This document shows, piece by piece, positions 1 through 7,028 of a stretch of 16,586 nucleotides of DNA. A program made the translations under genes and the position numbers. Below the pieces are notes generated by a model. It searched no databases. It saw only the letters and a program-made list of their open reading frames with translations, and had not been told where the DNA came from. Position 1 is the first letter of the stretch; every line of letters starts with the position of its first letter. The DNA comes from JAPUME01 sp964605715 (GTDB lineage: Bacteria; Acidobacteriota; Terriglobia; UBA7540; JAPUME01), in assembly GCA_964605715.1 (NCBI GenBank), contig CAZSDV010000048.1, positions 1 through 16,586 of the forward strand, written 5' to 3'.

Positions 1-57
1 TATGTTGCAGGTGAAATCCTAACCGTGGATGGCGGTTTCCTAGCGCAGGGAATCTAA
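1..57 (+). CDS. C-terminal end of an SDR-family dehydrogenase (partial)
   Basis: Only the last 18 codons are in the window, reading YVAGEILTVDGGFLAQGI and then TAA. The pattern 'G-x-x-L-x-V-D-G-G' is the usual C-terminal signature of classical short-chain dehydrogenases/reductases (FabG-like or 3-hydroxy/3-keto sugar dehydrogenase-like), where this strand helps to close the substrate pocket. Substrate and cofactor cannot be judged, because the Rossmann glycine motif and the Ser-Tyr-Lys catalytic residues lie upstream of the window. The next gene follows on the same strand after a short gap, so the two could be co-transcribed. Confidence 0.8.
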   Translation, partial: YVAGEILTVDGGFLAQGI

Positions 58-138
58 AAAAATTCATTCTTGAATGGTCAGGGCCAGTCTCAAGGAAGGG
101 AGCTTGACCCCGAAAATCCTAGACAGTACAATCCTGTC

Positions 139-1221
139 ATGCGGTTACTAATTTTTTTCACTGCAATTTCCCTCTCGTTCTTTAATTTTGCCTGTAGCCA
201 ATCCCAGACAAAACGGTATCTCTATATGAGTACGCCCGATGGGGCCCAGGAGGAAGGACGTTCGTCCCCGGGTATATTAATTTTTGACATCGATAACGGC
301 CATAAGTTTGTCCGGCGGATAGACATTCCCATCTTCGAGGAGGGCTTACGAGGCTTCACCGGCAATGCTCAGACTCACTGCGTCTACTACTCCACAACTA
401 ATGGTCGATTGGGAGCCTTTGATCTTGAGACAGAAACGATCGCTTGGGAAAAGACTTATCCTAGAGGTTGCGATCGCTCATCGATCACAATGGACGGGAA
501 AAAAATATATGCACCTACTGGATGGTGGTATTCCGGAGAAGATAGCGGTTTTCTGGTCGTCGACGCAGGAAACGGGGAACTTATTAAACAAATTCCCGTT
601 GGCCTTAATGCCCACAATAGCATCGTGAGCCTTGATGGGAGTCGTGTGTACCTTGGAACGGAAACAACGCTGACGATCTTTGATACGAGTACGGATGAGA
701 TGATCCAGCAGATCAAGGATGTAGGAGAACGTGGAATCTTTCCGTTTACCTTGGATAGCCAAAACCAGATTGGGTATGTGTGTCTCGGCAACCATGTTGG
801 TTTCGATGTTGTTAACCTTGAAACAGGGAAAATCTTGCATCGTGTCTTCGCAGGCGATAAACCGATACCCCACCGGACGCACGGCATTGCCCTCAATCCA
901 GATGAAACAGAATTATGGATCAGCGATCAAGAGGGCCAGAAATTGTTTATTTTCGATGCCACAAAGACTCCCCCAGAGCCAAAGGGTCACGTTGAGTTAT
1001 CGCAAGGAGGACATGGATGGGTTTCGTTTAGTCTGGATGGGCAATACGCATGGGCTCACACGCCTGATGTTTTTGACGCAAAAACAAAGGATCTTGTAGC
1101 TTCCCTTAAGGATGAAAGTGGTGCCCTTGTGAGCAGTTCGAAGTTTATTGAGGTCCACTTTCGCGATGGTAGAGTTGTACAAATAGGCAATGAGTTCGGG
1201 CTGGGTCGCAAATACTATTAA
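139..1221 (+). CDS. Beta-propeller (YncE-like) lipoprotein
   Basis: The product is about 360 residues from ATG 139. The reading frame is open from TTG 70, but starting at 139 places a clean lipoprotein signal at the N-terminus (MRLLIFFTAISLSFFNFAC, lipobox FNFA|C, then SQSQ), so I prefer that start even though no strong ribosome-binding site precedes it. After the signal, repeated blade-like units alternate short beta strands with motifs such as ILIFDIDNG, LGAFDLETETI, FLVVDAGNGELI, LTIFDTSTDEMI, VVNLETGKIL and LWISDQEGQKLFIFDA. This is typical of seven-bladed YncE/40-residue YVTN propellers. No catalytic motif is evident. The protein is probably an outer-membrane or periplasmic lipoprotein that binds a ligand or a partner protein; its exact role is unknown. 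It lies just downstream of the SDR fragment on the same strand. Confidence 0.75.
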   Translation: MRLLIFFTAISLSFFNFACSQSQTKRYLYMSTPDGAQEEGRSSPGILIFDIDNGHKFVRRIDIPIFEEGLRGFTGNAQTHCVYYSTTNGRLGAFDLETETIAWEKTYPRGCDRSSITMDGKKIYAPTGWWYSGEDSGFLVVDAGNGELIKQIPVGLNAHNSIVSLDGSRVYLGTETTLTIFDTSTDEMIQQIKDVGERGIFPFTLDSQNQIGYVCLGNHVGFDVVNLETGKILHRVFAGDKPIPHRTHGIALNPDETELWISDQEGQKLFIFDATKTPPEPKGHVELSQGGHGWVSFSLDGQYAWAHTPDVFDAKTKDLVASLKDESGALVSSSKFIEVHFRDGRVVQIGNEFGLGRKYY

Positions 1222-1326
1222 TCATACGCTGCAGGAATTCCTCGCTTTTCACTCCTACTCAGGCAACTCATCATACGCGCTGTTGACTGAACGAAAAAAT
1301 TCTTATTGCGAAAGAGAGGTAGCTGA

Positions 1327-1620
1327 ATGGATCTGGATAAGTTTCTGACGATTGATTATTGGAGCGGAGGGTGGGCATTTTTCATTTTTCTAGCCCTCCA
1401 GTGTACGTTTGTTGCAGTGGTGGGAATTTTCTTTTCGGCAAAGGCGATCCAGAAGACCGTTGAAGAGGGTACACGGGATATCCGTGGCCAACTTGCCGAA
1501 ATAAGAGGTCAACTACTTAGCCTGAAAGATATTTTGAGGTATCAGTCTTCTTCTGTTGATGCTACCTCTGATGCTTCAGGGAGTGATCCTGACGAGTCGG
1601 GTCCGGAAGACAAGGGATGA
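1327..1620 (+). CDS. Small single-pass membrane protein with coiled coil
   Basis: This 97-residue protein has a good AGAGG ribosome-binding site seven bases before ATG 1327. Residues about 15-37 form one hydrophobic helix (WAFFIFLALQCTFVAVVGIFF). An amphipathic, charged heptad-like segment follows (about 38-72, with a repeated 'RGQL' in IRGQLAEIRGQLLSLKDIL), which suggests a coiled coil. The C-terminal tail is acidic and rich in Ser and Asp. I do not recognise a family. It starts a tight three-gene cluster of small envelope proteins: the next start codon is within about 50 bases and the third gene abuts the second. A structural or oligomerising membrane role is the most that can be inferred. 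Confidence 0.65.
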   Translation: MDLDKFLTIDYWSGGWAFFIFLALQCTFVAVVGIFFSAKAIQKTVEEGTRDIRGQLAEIRGQLLSLKDILRYQSSSVDATSDASGSDPDESGPEDKG

Positions 1621-1667
1621 AATCGACTGGAATTTTCTTAGGAGGTAATTTTCTCCAAGGGCTCTTA

Positions 1668-2237
1668 ATGAATGGGAGAAAGCTGGCGATTTTTGTTTCC
1701 ATATTATTGATTTCCCCCCATTTTGTTGAGGGACAAAAATTTAAGATTGAATCAGGCCAGCGCTATCTGCTGCTTGCTACCACGAAAACTTCTACAATGC
1801 AAAAAGAGCTCGATGAAGCTGCCAAACAGGGTTTTGTCGTCCGGATAGGTTCTCCTACAAATGGTAGTGAGTTGGCATTGTTTCTCGAACGGGCAGCAAA
1901 GCCGCCGGATACCTTCAAATATAAATTGCTGGCGACTGCCCGTACCAGCACAATGGAGAAGGAGCTAAATTATTTCTCGCAACAAGGTTTTCGGTTATTA
2001 CCCCGAACAATGATCCCGAAAAAAGGGGTATTAGGAGGATCTGAGATCTTGGCCATTCTCGAGGCTCCACCGAAAATTGAAAAACGGTATCAGTACAAGT
2101 TACTTGCCACGAGTCGTACTTCAACACTGCAAAGGGAAGTTACCCAGGCCCAGACCAACGACTATGTTCTAGTGGCAATGGTCAGTCGGGGTGAACACAT
2201 AGTTATTTTGGAAAAAGAAATCCTAGTAAACCCGTAA
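1668..2237 (+). CDS. Secreted protein with a triplicated DUF4177-like domain
   Basis: The product has 189 residues from ATG 1668, which has AAGGG six bases upstream. An in-frame ATG at 1617 overlaps the previous stop, but it would put 17 extra residues before an otherwise normal signal peptide (residues 1-22, ending FVEG). The mature part is three copies of one unit, at about 33-74, 85-132 and 143-182. Each begins Y-[KL]-L-L-A-T-x-[KR]-T-S-T-[ML] and runs through a charged helix (KEL..AAKQGF, KEL..FSQQGF, REV..QTNDY). The units then end in a hydrophobic strand closing with FLERA, ILEAP and ILEKE. The predicted strand-helix-strand-strand order resembles the small DUF4177 fold; that is an inference from pattern, not a database match. 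It is probably periplasmic. Its function is unknown. Confidence 0.65.
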   Translation: MNGRKLAIFVSILLISPHFVEGQKFKIESGQRYLLLATTKTSTMQKELDEAAKQGFVVRIGSPTNGSELALFLERAAKPPDTFKYKLLATARTSTMEKELNYFSQQGFRLLPRTMIPKKGVLGGSEILAILEAPPKIEKRYQYKLLATSRTSTLQREVTQAQTNDYVLVAMVSRGEHIVILEKEILVNP

Positions 2238-2618
2238 ATGAACATGCGACCCAAAGAAATTGTCTTATGTAGTGCTGTTATAGGGATGCTAGTGGGTTTG
2301 TTTCTTGGTTCCGTCACCAAAGTTTTCAGTTCAATGTTTTTTTGGTGGTCCTCTCTCGTAGTGCTCATCACGGTTCCCATGGTATCCGCGTTCTTAGTGC
2401 GGTATGTTGCAGGTAGAATAGGGTTTCGCAGCCCTGGGCTCTGCCTTCTCATTCCAGTTGCGTGCCTTACTGAAATTATTCCGGTGCTCGGTCCGACCTT
2501 TGGTGGAAGCGGTAGCTTGAGTGAAATTCCAATCGTGGGCCTTCTGGGGGCCGCAGGGGGTACCATGTGGAGCTTGCCAATTGCCATCTATGTATTCATT
2601 AGACGACGTTCAGTGTAA
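2238..2618 (+). CDS. Small polytopic membrane protein, unknown function
   Basis: This 126-residue protein begins with the ATG that directly follows the TAA of the preceding gene, so the two are very likely translationally coupled. Four hydrophobic stretches are visible, at about residues 8-26, 32-51, 66-85 and 97-119. Short basic loops (RYVAGRIGFR) and a basic C-terminal tail (IRRRSV) suggest that the C-terminus lies in the cytoplasm. A glycine-rich loop (FGGSGS) lies between helices 3 and 4. I do not recognise a family. With the coiled-coil anchor (1327) and the triplicated periplasmic protein (1668) it forms a compact envelope cluster whose job is not evident from sequence. Confidence 0.6.
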   Translation: MNMRPKEIVLCSAVIGMLVGLFLGSVTKVFSSMFFWWSSLVVLITVPMVSAFLVRYVAGRIGFRSPGLCLLIPVACLTEIIPVLGPTFGGSGSLSEIPIVGLLGAAGGTMWSLPIAIYVFIRRRSV

Positions 2619-2688
2619 TGGAATTAATTTCTTTATGAAAAGGAATGTCAAAGATTGTTTCAGCTTATTAAGTTAGGGGGATGATGCC

Positions 2689-4038
2689 ATGTTAGAAAAG
2701 AGAATTTCACGACGGAGTTTTATCCGCACGACCGCTGCTGGATTGGGTGGTTCTGTCATGGTCCTGAAGCCGCAATTGGCAGAGGCCGGGCCAAGGACCA
2801 TGGCTGCCAATGACAGGATAGGATTGGGAATTATCGGAGTGGGTATGCAAGGAAGCAGTCTTCTTCGAATAGCCCTGAGTCTGCCTGGAGTGGAATGCGT
2901 TGGCGCAGCTGAGACCTACACCGGCAGAATTGAATTAGCCAAAGAGATTGCCGGGAATAACATCTTTACCACTAGAGACTATCGTGAGTTGCTAGCTCGT
3001 CCAGGATTGGACGCTGTGATCGTTGCCACGCCGGACCACTCTCATGCACAATTAGTTAAAGATTGCTGCGAGGCCGGTAAGGATGTCTATTGTGAGAAGC
3101 CCATGAGCCAGGTTCCTGAAGAAGGGGCCGAGATGATTGCTGCAGCAAAAAATAATAAACGGATTGTACAGATTGGAAGCCAAGGAATGAGTTCAGTTAT
3201 CTCTGAAAAAGCAAAGGAGATTATTTCCTCCGGTGCCTTGGGCCGGCTTACGCTAGTTGAGGCCACGCATGGGCGCAATAATCCAGGTGGGGCTTGGCAG
3301 TACCCAGTACCACCCGATGCTTCTCCTCGGACGATTGATTGGAAAAATTGGCTGGGTAAAGTCCCGTATCGCCCCTTTAACGCCCTCCATTGGGCTCGCT
3401 GGCGTTGCTGGAAGGATTATGGAACCGGCGTTGCTGGAGATCTATTTGTTCATATGATCACCAGTATTCATTATATAACTGGGACGAACGAAGTACCCTT
3501 CCGGGCCCAGTCAACCGGTGGAATTTTCCGTTTTGATGATGGCCGTGACGTGCCAGATACGTTATCGACTATCTTTACATATCCTCAGTTCCCGCTTTAT
3601 ATGCGAGTCAGTCAAGGGTCAGCTACCCCGAGAACGTTTCGGTTTTTGGGCACCGGGGGCATCTTGGAGTTAGGTGGCGGTAAATTGACCTTTTCACCTC
3701 AGGATGGCAAGGATCATGGCCCGAGCTACGTTGGTCGTAATTGTTGGCCTCGAGACATGCGCAATGCCTATGTTAGAAAGTGGCACGAAGACAACGATGC
3801 AAAGGTGGGCGAAGGTAAGGTGGCCACTGGGACCCAGACCTACGTTGCTCCGCCAGGGTATAGTGATGTTCGTGAACACCTGAATCGCTTTTTTGTTTCA
3901 GTTAAAACTCGCAAGGCATGGTTGCAGGATGCCACGTTTGGGCACCATGCAGCCTTGGGATGCCACCTGGCCAATCACGCATACTTCAATAAAACCATTG
4001 CCACCTGGGATGCAGAGGCAAACGAGATTCGTGGTTAG
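2689..4038 (+). CDS. Tat-exported Gfo/Idh/MocA family oxidoreductase
   Basis: This 449-residue protein has a GGGGG ribosome-binding site eight bases before ATG 2689. The N-terminus has a twin-arginine signal (SRRSFIR, residues 7-13), a hydrophobic stretch and an Ala-rich cleavage region. The Rossmann fold follows (IGLGIIGVGMQG, glycine motif at 50-55), then ATPDHSHA (113-120) and the family hallmark EKP at 136-138. The C-terminal alpha/beta domain holds GDLFVHMITSIHYI, characteristic of the Tat-exported subgroup found in Bacteroidota, Planctomycetota and Acidobacteriota. Members bind NAD(P) tightly and oxidise or reduce sugar hydroxyls; some act as glycoside 3-dehydrogenases or NAD-dependent glycosidases. 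The Tat signal fits export after cofactor loading. The DUF1080 gene 46 bases downstream supports a periplasmic 3-keto-glycoside role (inference). Confidence 0.88.
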   Translation: MLEKRISRRSFIRTTAAGLGGSVMVLKPQLAEAGPRTMAANDRIGLGIIGVGMQGSSLLRIALSLPGVECVGAAETYTGRIELAKEIAGNNIFTTRDYRELLARPGLDAVIVATPDHSHAQLVKDCCEAGKDVYCEKPMSQVPEEGAEMIAAAKNNKRIVQIGSQGMSSVISEKAKEIISSGALGRLTLVEATHGRNNPGGAWQYPVPPDASPRTIDWKNWLGKVPYRPFNALHWARWRCWKDYGTGVAGDLFVHMITSIHYITGTNEVPFRAQSTGGIFRFDDGRDVPDTLSTIFTYPQFPLYMRVSQGSATPRTFRFLGTGGILELGGGKLTFSPQDGKDHGPSYVGRNCWPRDMRNAYVRKWHEDNDAKVGEGKVATGTQTYVAPPGYSDVREHLNRFFVSVKTRKAWLQDATFGHHAALGCHLANHAYFNKTIATWDAEANEIRG

Positions 4039-4084
4039 CTGACAGAGGTAAATTAAAAAATGACATTCGGAGATCAATATTCTT

Positions 4085-4768
4085 ATGGAATGCCTCCTAA
4101 AGATGAAGACTATAGGGCAATTGTTGAGAATTCGAGGTTCAATTTTATTTGTCATTATTGTTTTCGCCCTTCCTGTGTGGTCGATGGACGATGGGTTTGT
4201 CTCACTCTTCGATGGTAAGAGCCTTGACGGTTGGCAGCTCATTCGTGCAAAAGGCCCTGGATATGTTGTAAAAGATGGCCTTCTAGTCTGTCCACGCGAC
4301 GGAGGTGGGAATCTTTACACTGAGAAGGAGTATGCAAATTTTGTTTTCCGTTTTGAGTTCCGTCTCCATGAAGGTAGTAATAACGGTGTAGGAATTAGGG
4401 CACCCCTTGAAGGCGATGCCGCCTACCAAGGTATGGAAATCCAGATTCTTGACAACCAGTCTGACCGGTATCGAGGCAAACTAAGACCGAGCCAATACCA
4501 CGGTTCAATTTATGATGTGTTTCCTGCCAGGTTAGGATATCTGGAAGAAGTGGGTGAGTGGAACGAGGAAGAGATCAGGGCTGAGGGCTACCGCATAACT
4601 GTACTAGTTAATGGCCAAGTGGTTGTTGATGCTGATTTGAGAAAAGTGAAAGACCTTGAGGTTCTAAAGAGACACCCTGGACTTGCTCGCAAGACTGGAC
4701 ACGTTGGTTTTCTTGGCCATGGTGAGCCAATAGAGTTTCGGAACATTAAGATTAAGGAATTGCCCTGA
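4085..4768 (+). CDS. DUF1080 (3-keto-disaccharide hydrolase domain) secreted protein
   Basis: The product has 227 residues from ATG 4085; an in-frame ATG at 4103 (MKTIGQLLRIRG) is an equally plausible start, and neither has a strong ribosome-binding site. A signal peptide ends near PVWS. The rest is one concanavalin-like DUF1080 domain: it opens with GFVSLFDGKSLDGWQ and continues with YVVKDGLLVC, FVFRFEFRLHEGSNNGVGIR, YQGMEIQILDN, YHGSIYDVFPA, and closes with GHVGFLGHGEPIEFRNIKIKEL. The order and spacing are canonical. The Pfam family is named for hydrolysis of 3-keto-disaccharides, the products of glycoside 3-dehydrogenation. It lies directly after a Tat-exported Gfo/Idh/MocA gene on the same strand, so the two may act in sequence in the periplasm. 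The true substrate cannot be read from the sequence. Confidence 0.88.
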   Translation: MECLLKMKTIGQLLRIRGSILFVIIVFALPVWSMDDGFVSLFDGKSLDGWQLIRAKGPGYVVKDGLLVCPRDGGGNLYTEKEYANFVFRFEFRLHEGSNNGVGIRAPLEGDAAYQGMEIQILDNQSDRYRGKLRPSQYHGSIYDVFPARLGYLEEVGEWNEEEIRAEGYRITVLVNGQVVVDADLRKVKDLEVLKRHPGLARKTGHVGFLGHGEPIEFRNIKIKELP

Positions 4769-4820
4769 AGGAGTGCCAGTTTGCATTTTGAAGGTTATTG
4801 GGGATCTAACCTGAAGCGTC

Positions 4821-5966
4821 TTACCGCTTTAAGTATTTCGTTAATCCACCACCAGCGATTCGACGTGAGCCCGGTCCTTCTGCCGCATAAACATTGCCTT
4901 CGAGATCTACGGCTACACCCTCACCTGCGACTCCTTGCATTCCTTGAGGTGATTTGTGTGGTGGAATGAATGCCGTGACCTTATCTATCGTAGTATTTCC
5001 GATTCGAATGCCAGTTTTCCATCCAGGGTGGCGGGTAGGATTTGATTCTGAGTCGATCGCATATAAGGCATCGTGGGCATCAATGAACAAGCCGCTCACG
5101 CGCCCGAACTGCTCAACCATGTCAATGAAATTTCCTTCCTGATCGAAAATTTGGATGCGATTATTGCCTCGATCTGCCACAAAAAGGCGACCCCGAGAGT
5201 CGAATGCCAGAGCGTGGGGTGTGCGAAACTCTCCGGGTTTTGTGCCAATTTTCCCCCATTCTTTAATGTATTTTCCTTCCTTTGTAAATTTAATGATTCG
5301 CCCGGTTGAACCGGGAGGAGGATTATTTTTTTGCCCGTCATGCCCGTCCGCGACGAAAATATCACCATTTGGGGCTGTAATTACATCACACGGTTTATTA
5401 AAAGTATTTGGTCCGTTCTTTGCTATCCCTGCTTTTCCGAGCTTCATTAACACCTTTCCGTCCGGACTGAACTTGATTACCTGGTGGCCTTTTGTCTTTT
5501 CTTTGTTACCTCGTGAATCAGTTACCCAGACATTGCCTTCCTGGTCAACATGGAGTCCATGTGGAAGGACAAATATTCCTTCGCCAAAGTTAGCAAGAAC
5601 TCTACCCGTTGAGTGATTAAATTTAAGGATTGGTGGGACGCTCGAAGTATTACAGCCATCTGTAAGGGCATAAGAACCCCCGCCGGCACCACACCGGTCA
5701 TAGGCCCAAATGTTACCATCAGGCCCAATATCTACACCTGCTGTTGAACCCCACTTTCTGCCTTCAGGTAGCGGCCCCCATGATTTTTTCACTATTGGAT
5801 TGGGATTTGGTAGGTTATTTTTTGCTGGATCGGTTATGTCGGTTTGTGAGGCTGCTCTAATTCCCAATAGAAAAATTACAGTAATACTAGAGAGAATTAC
5901 AAATCCCAACTGAAAAGATGCTGCCATTGTGCCATTACCCTTTAAAAAGAAGAGTTTATGTCTCAT
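4821..5966 (-). CDS. NHL-repeat beta-propeller protein (amidating-lyase-like)
   Basis: The product has 381 residues from ATG 5966; a second in-frame ATG at 5927 (MAASFQLG) also has an AAGGG upstream, so the start is uncertain. The N-terminus is a signal peptide or anchor (FVILSSITVIFLLGIRA) ending near residue 42. NHL repeats then follow: GVDIGPDGNIWAYD, PHGLHVDQEGNVWVTD, KPCDVITAPNGDIFVADGHD, PHALAFDSRGRLFVADRGNNRI, VSGLFIDAHDALYAID and GEGVAVDLEGNVYAAE. The order and the 'D-x-x-G-N-x-W/F-V-x-D' pattern match bacterial NHL propellers often annotated as resembling peptidyl-alpha-hydroxyglycine alpha-amidating lyase. Real lyase activity is unproven for these bacterial homologues. It is probably periplasmic. 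It converges on the DUF1080 gene, and the two stop codons are only about 50 bases apart. Confidence 0.82.
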   Translation of the reverse strand: MRHKLFFLKGNGTMAASFQLGFVILSSITVIFLLGIRAASQTDITDPAKNNLPNPNPIVKKSWGPLPEGRKWGSTAGVDIGPDGNIWAYDRCGAGGGSYALTDGCNTSSVPPILKFNHSTGRVLANFGEGIFVLPHGLHVDQEGNVWVTDSRGNKEKTKGHQVIKFSPDGKVLMKLGKAGIAKNGPNTFNKPCDVITAPNGDIFVADGHDGQKNNPPPGSTGRIIKFTKEGKYIKEWGKIGTKPGEFRTPHALAFDSRGRLFVADRGNNRIQIFDQEGNFIDMVEQFGRVSGLFIDAHDALYAIDSESNPTRHPGWKTGIRIGNTTIDKVTAFIPPHKSPQGMQGVAGEGVAVDLEGNVYAAEGPGSRRIAGGGLTKYLKR

Positions 5967-6136
5967 TTTTTCTTTTACCCTTGGTTAAACTGAATCTGAT
6001 TCACCTAATTGATGATGGATGTGGTGGAGACTCTGTTAGCCTGAATCACCGGTGAGAGGTTTTCTTGTTTGACCTTTTTACTTTTATTGGGTTGGTAGAT
6101 GTGGGCCCTTTAGGCTGAGTCAGGATGAGGACTTTC

Positions 6137-6937
6137 CTATACCCCTTCGATTCTGTATATACCTCCTGCCCCAGGGCTTTCATTGGATACGCCATGGCCC
6201 GCAATCCCTGAATCAGAATAATAAAGATTTCCTTGATAAAGAGTCATTCCATGAGGGTCTGGATCACTCTTCGAGAGGATCAGCTGCTTCAGGATGCGCC
6301 CAGTTCTTGCATCCATTTTGTTGATTACTCTGTCACTTGTATGAATGCACCACAGGGATCCATTATCCCAGGCGAGTCCATGTGCCCTGGGTAGTGTGAG
6401 TGGGATGCTGTGAAGCACCTGGAAGCTGGTTGGGTCAACTTGCGATAATTGCATCTTTACGAAATCAGTTACCCATCGGCTACCATTGACCACCTCTAGA
6501 CCATGCGTTCCCCCGCCATTCGGTAGGGGCCAGTGGCTAACGGTTTTCCCTGTTATGGGATCAACCTTCAGAATTTGTCCTGAATTCCAGTCTGTTTTTC
6601 TTGGAGGTCTGCCCAATGCCTTTCCATTTGCCCCGAGCCAGAGAAAGCCACCACCGAAGGTTGCACCGCTCGTATTTGAAGAACCGGTACTGAGGATACG
6701 AAGGATGGAGCCATCCTTCCAGTCAACAAGGAAGGCCACATCGGTATGGTCGACCACCCACAGGCCATCAGGCGAGGCGGCCAAGGCGTTTGGCATGGAA
6801 AGGGGAGCGTGAAATGCTAAGTGAACTTTGGCGTGCTCAGTTGGGTAAGTGGGAGACGTTGAAGTCAGGAACGGCCTTGAAAGCAAACCTGCAACCACGC
6901 TTCCGATGAACTCTCTACGACCTAAATGATTGGACAT
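6137..6937 (-). CDS. Tat-signal SMP-30/Vgb-like beta-propeller protein
   Basis: The product has 266 residues from ATG 6937, which has GGAG about eight bases upstream; a TTG directly before it is in frame but less likely. A twin-arginine signal is present at residues 7-11 (GRREFIG context), followed by a hydrophobic segment. The body consists of propeller blades recognisable as ASPDGLWVVDHTD, GGGFLWLGANG, GQILKVDPITGK, GGTHGLEVVNGSRWVTD, RAHGLAWDNGSLWCIH, and DPHGMTLYQGNLYYSD. Repeated 'HG' before a strand is typical of six-bladed SMP-30/virginiamycin-B-lyase-like propellers. No specific catalytic set is assigned. It lies 91 bases downstream of the LarA-like gene on the same strand, so the two probably share a transcript. 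It is likely periplasmic; its substrate is unknown. Confidence 0.75.
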   Translation of the reverse strand: MSNHLGRREFIGSVVAGLLSRPFLTSTSPTYPTEHAKVHLAFHAPLSMPNALAASPDGLWVVDHTDVAFLVDWKDGSILRILSTGSSNTSGATFGGGFLWLGANGKALGRPPRKTDWNSGQILKVDPITGKTVSHWPLPNGGGTHGLEVVNGSRWVTDFVKMQLSQVDPTSFQVLHSIPLTLPRAHGLAWDNGSLWCIHTSDRVINKMDARTGRILKQLILSKSDPDPHGMTLYQGNLYYSDSGIAGHGVSNESPGAGGIYRIEGV

Positions 6938-7028
6938 CAAGGCTCTCCGTGCCGAGCTTATCTGACTTCAGTGATGAAAGGAAGACCAATCCAACGTTGC
7001 CATCTGATTGGAGCTGCTCTAGGACCCC

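Noticed and set aside
1285..1290. TTGACT-like -35 box before the gene at 1327
   Set aside because: No acceptable -10 hexamer occurs 16-18 bases downstream.
4060..4218. 52-codon open frame from ATG 4060 with GAGG upstream, overlapping the DUF1080 start
   Set aside because: It is out of frame with the DUF1080 gene, has no recognisable protein character, and runs through the signal-peptide region of the real gene.
4811..4829. Small hairpin AAGCG/CGCTT between the convergent DUF1080 and NHL genes as a bidirectional terminator
   Set aside because: Only five base pairs, partly inside the NHL gene, and no T-run on either side.
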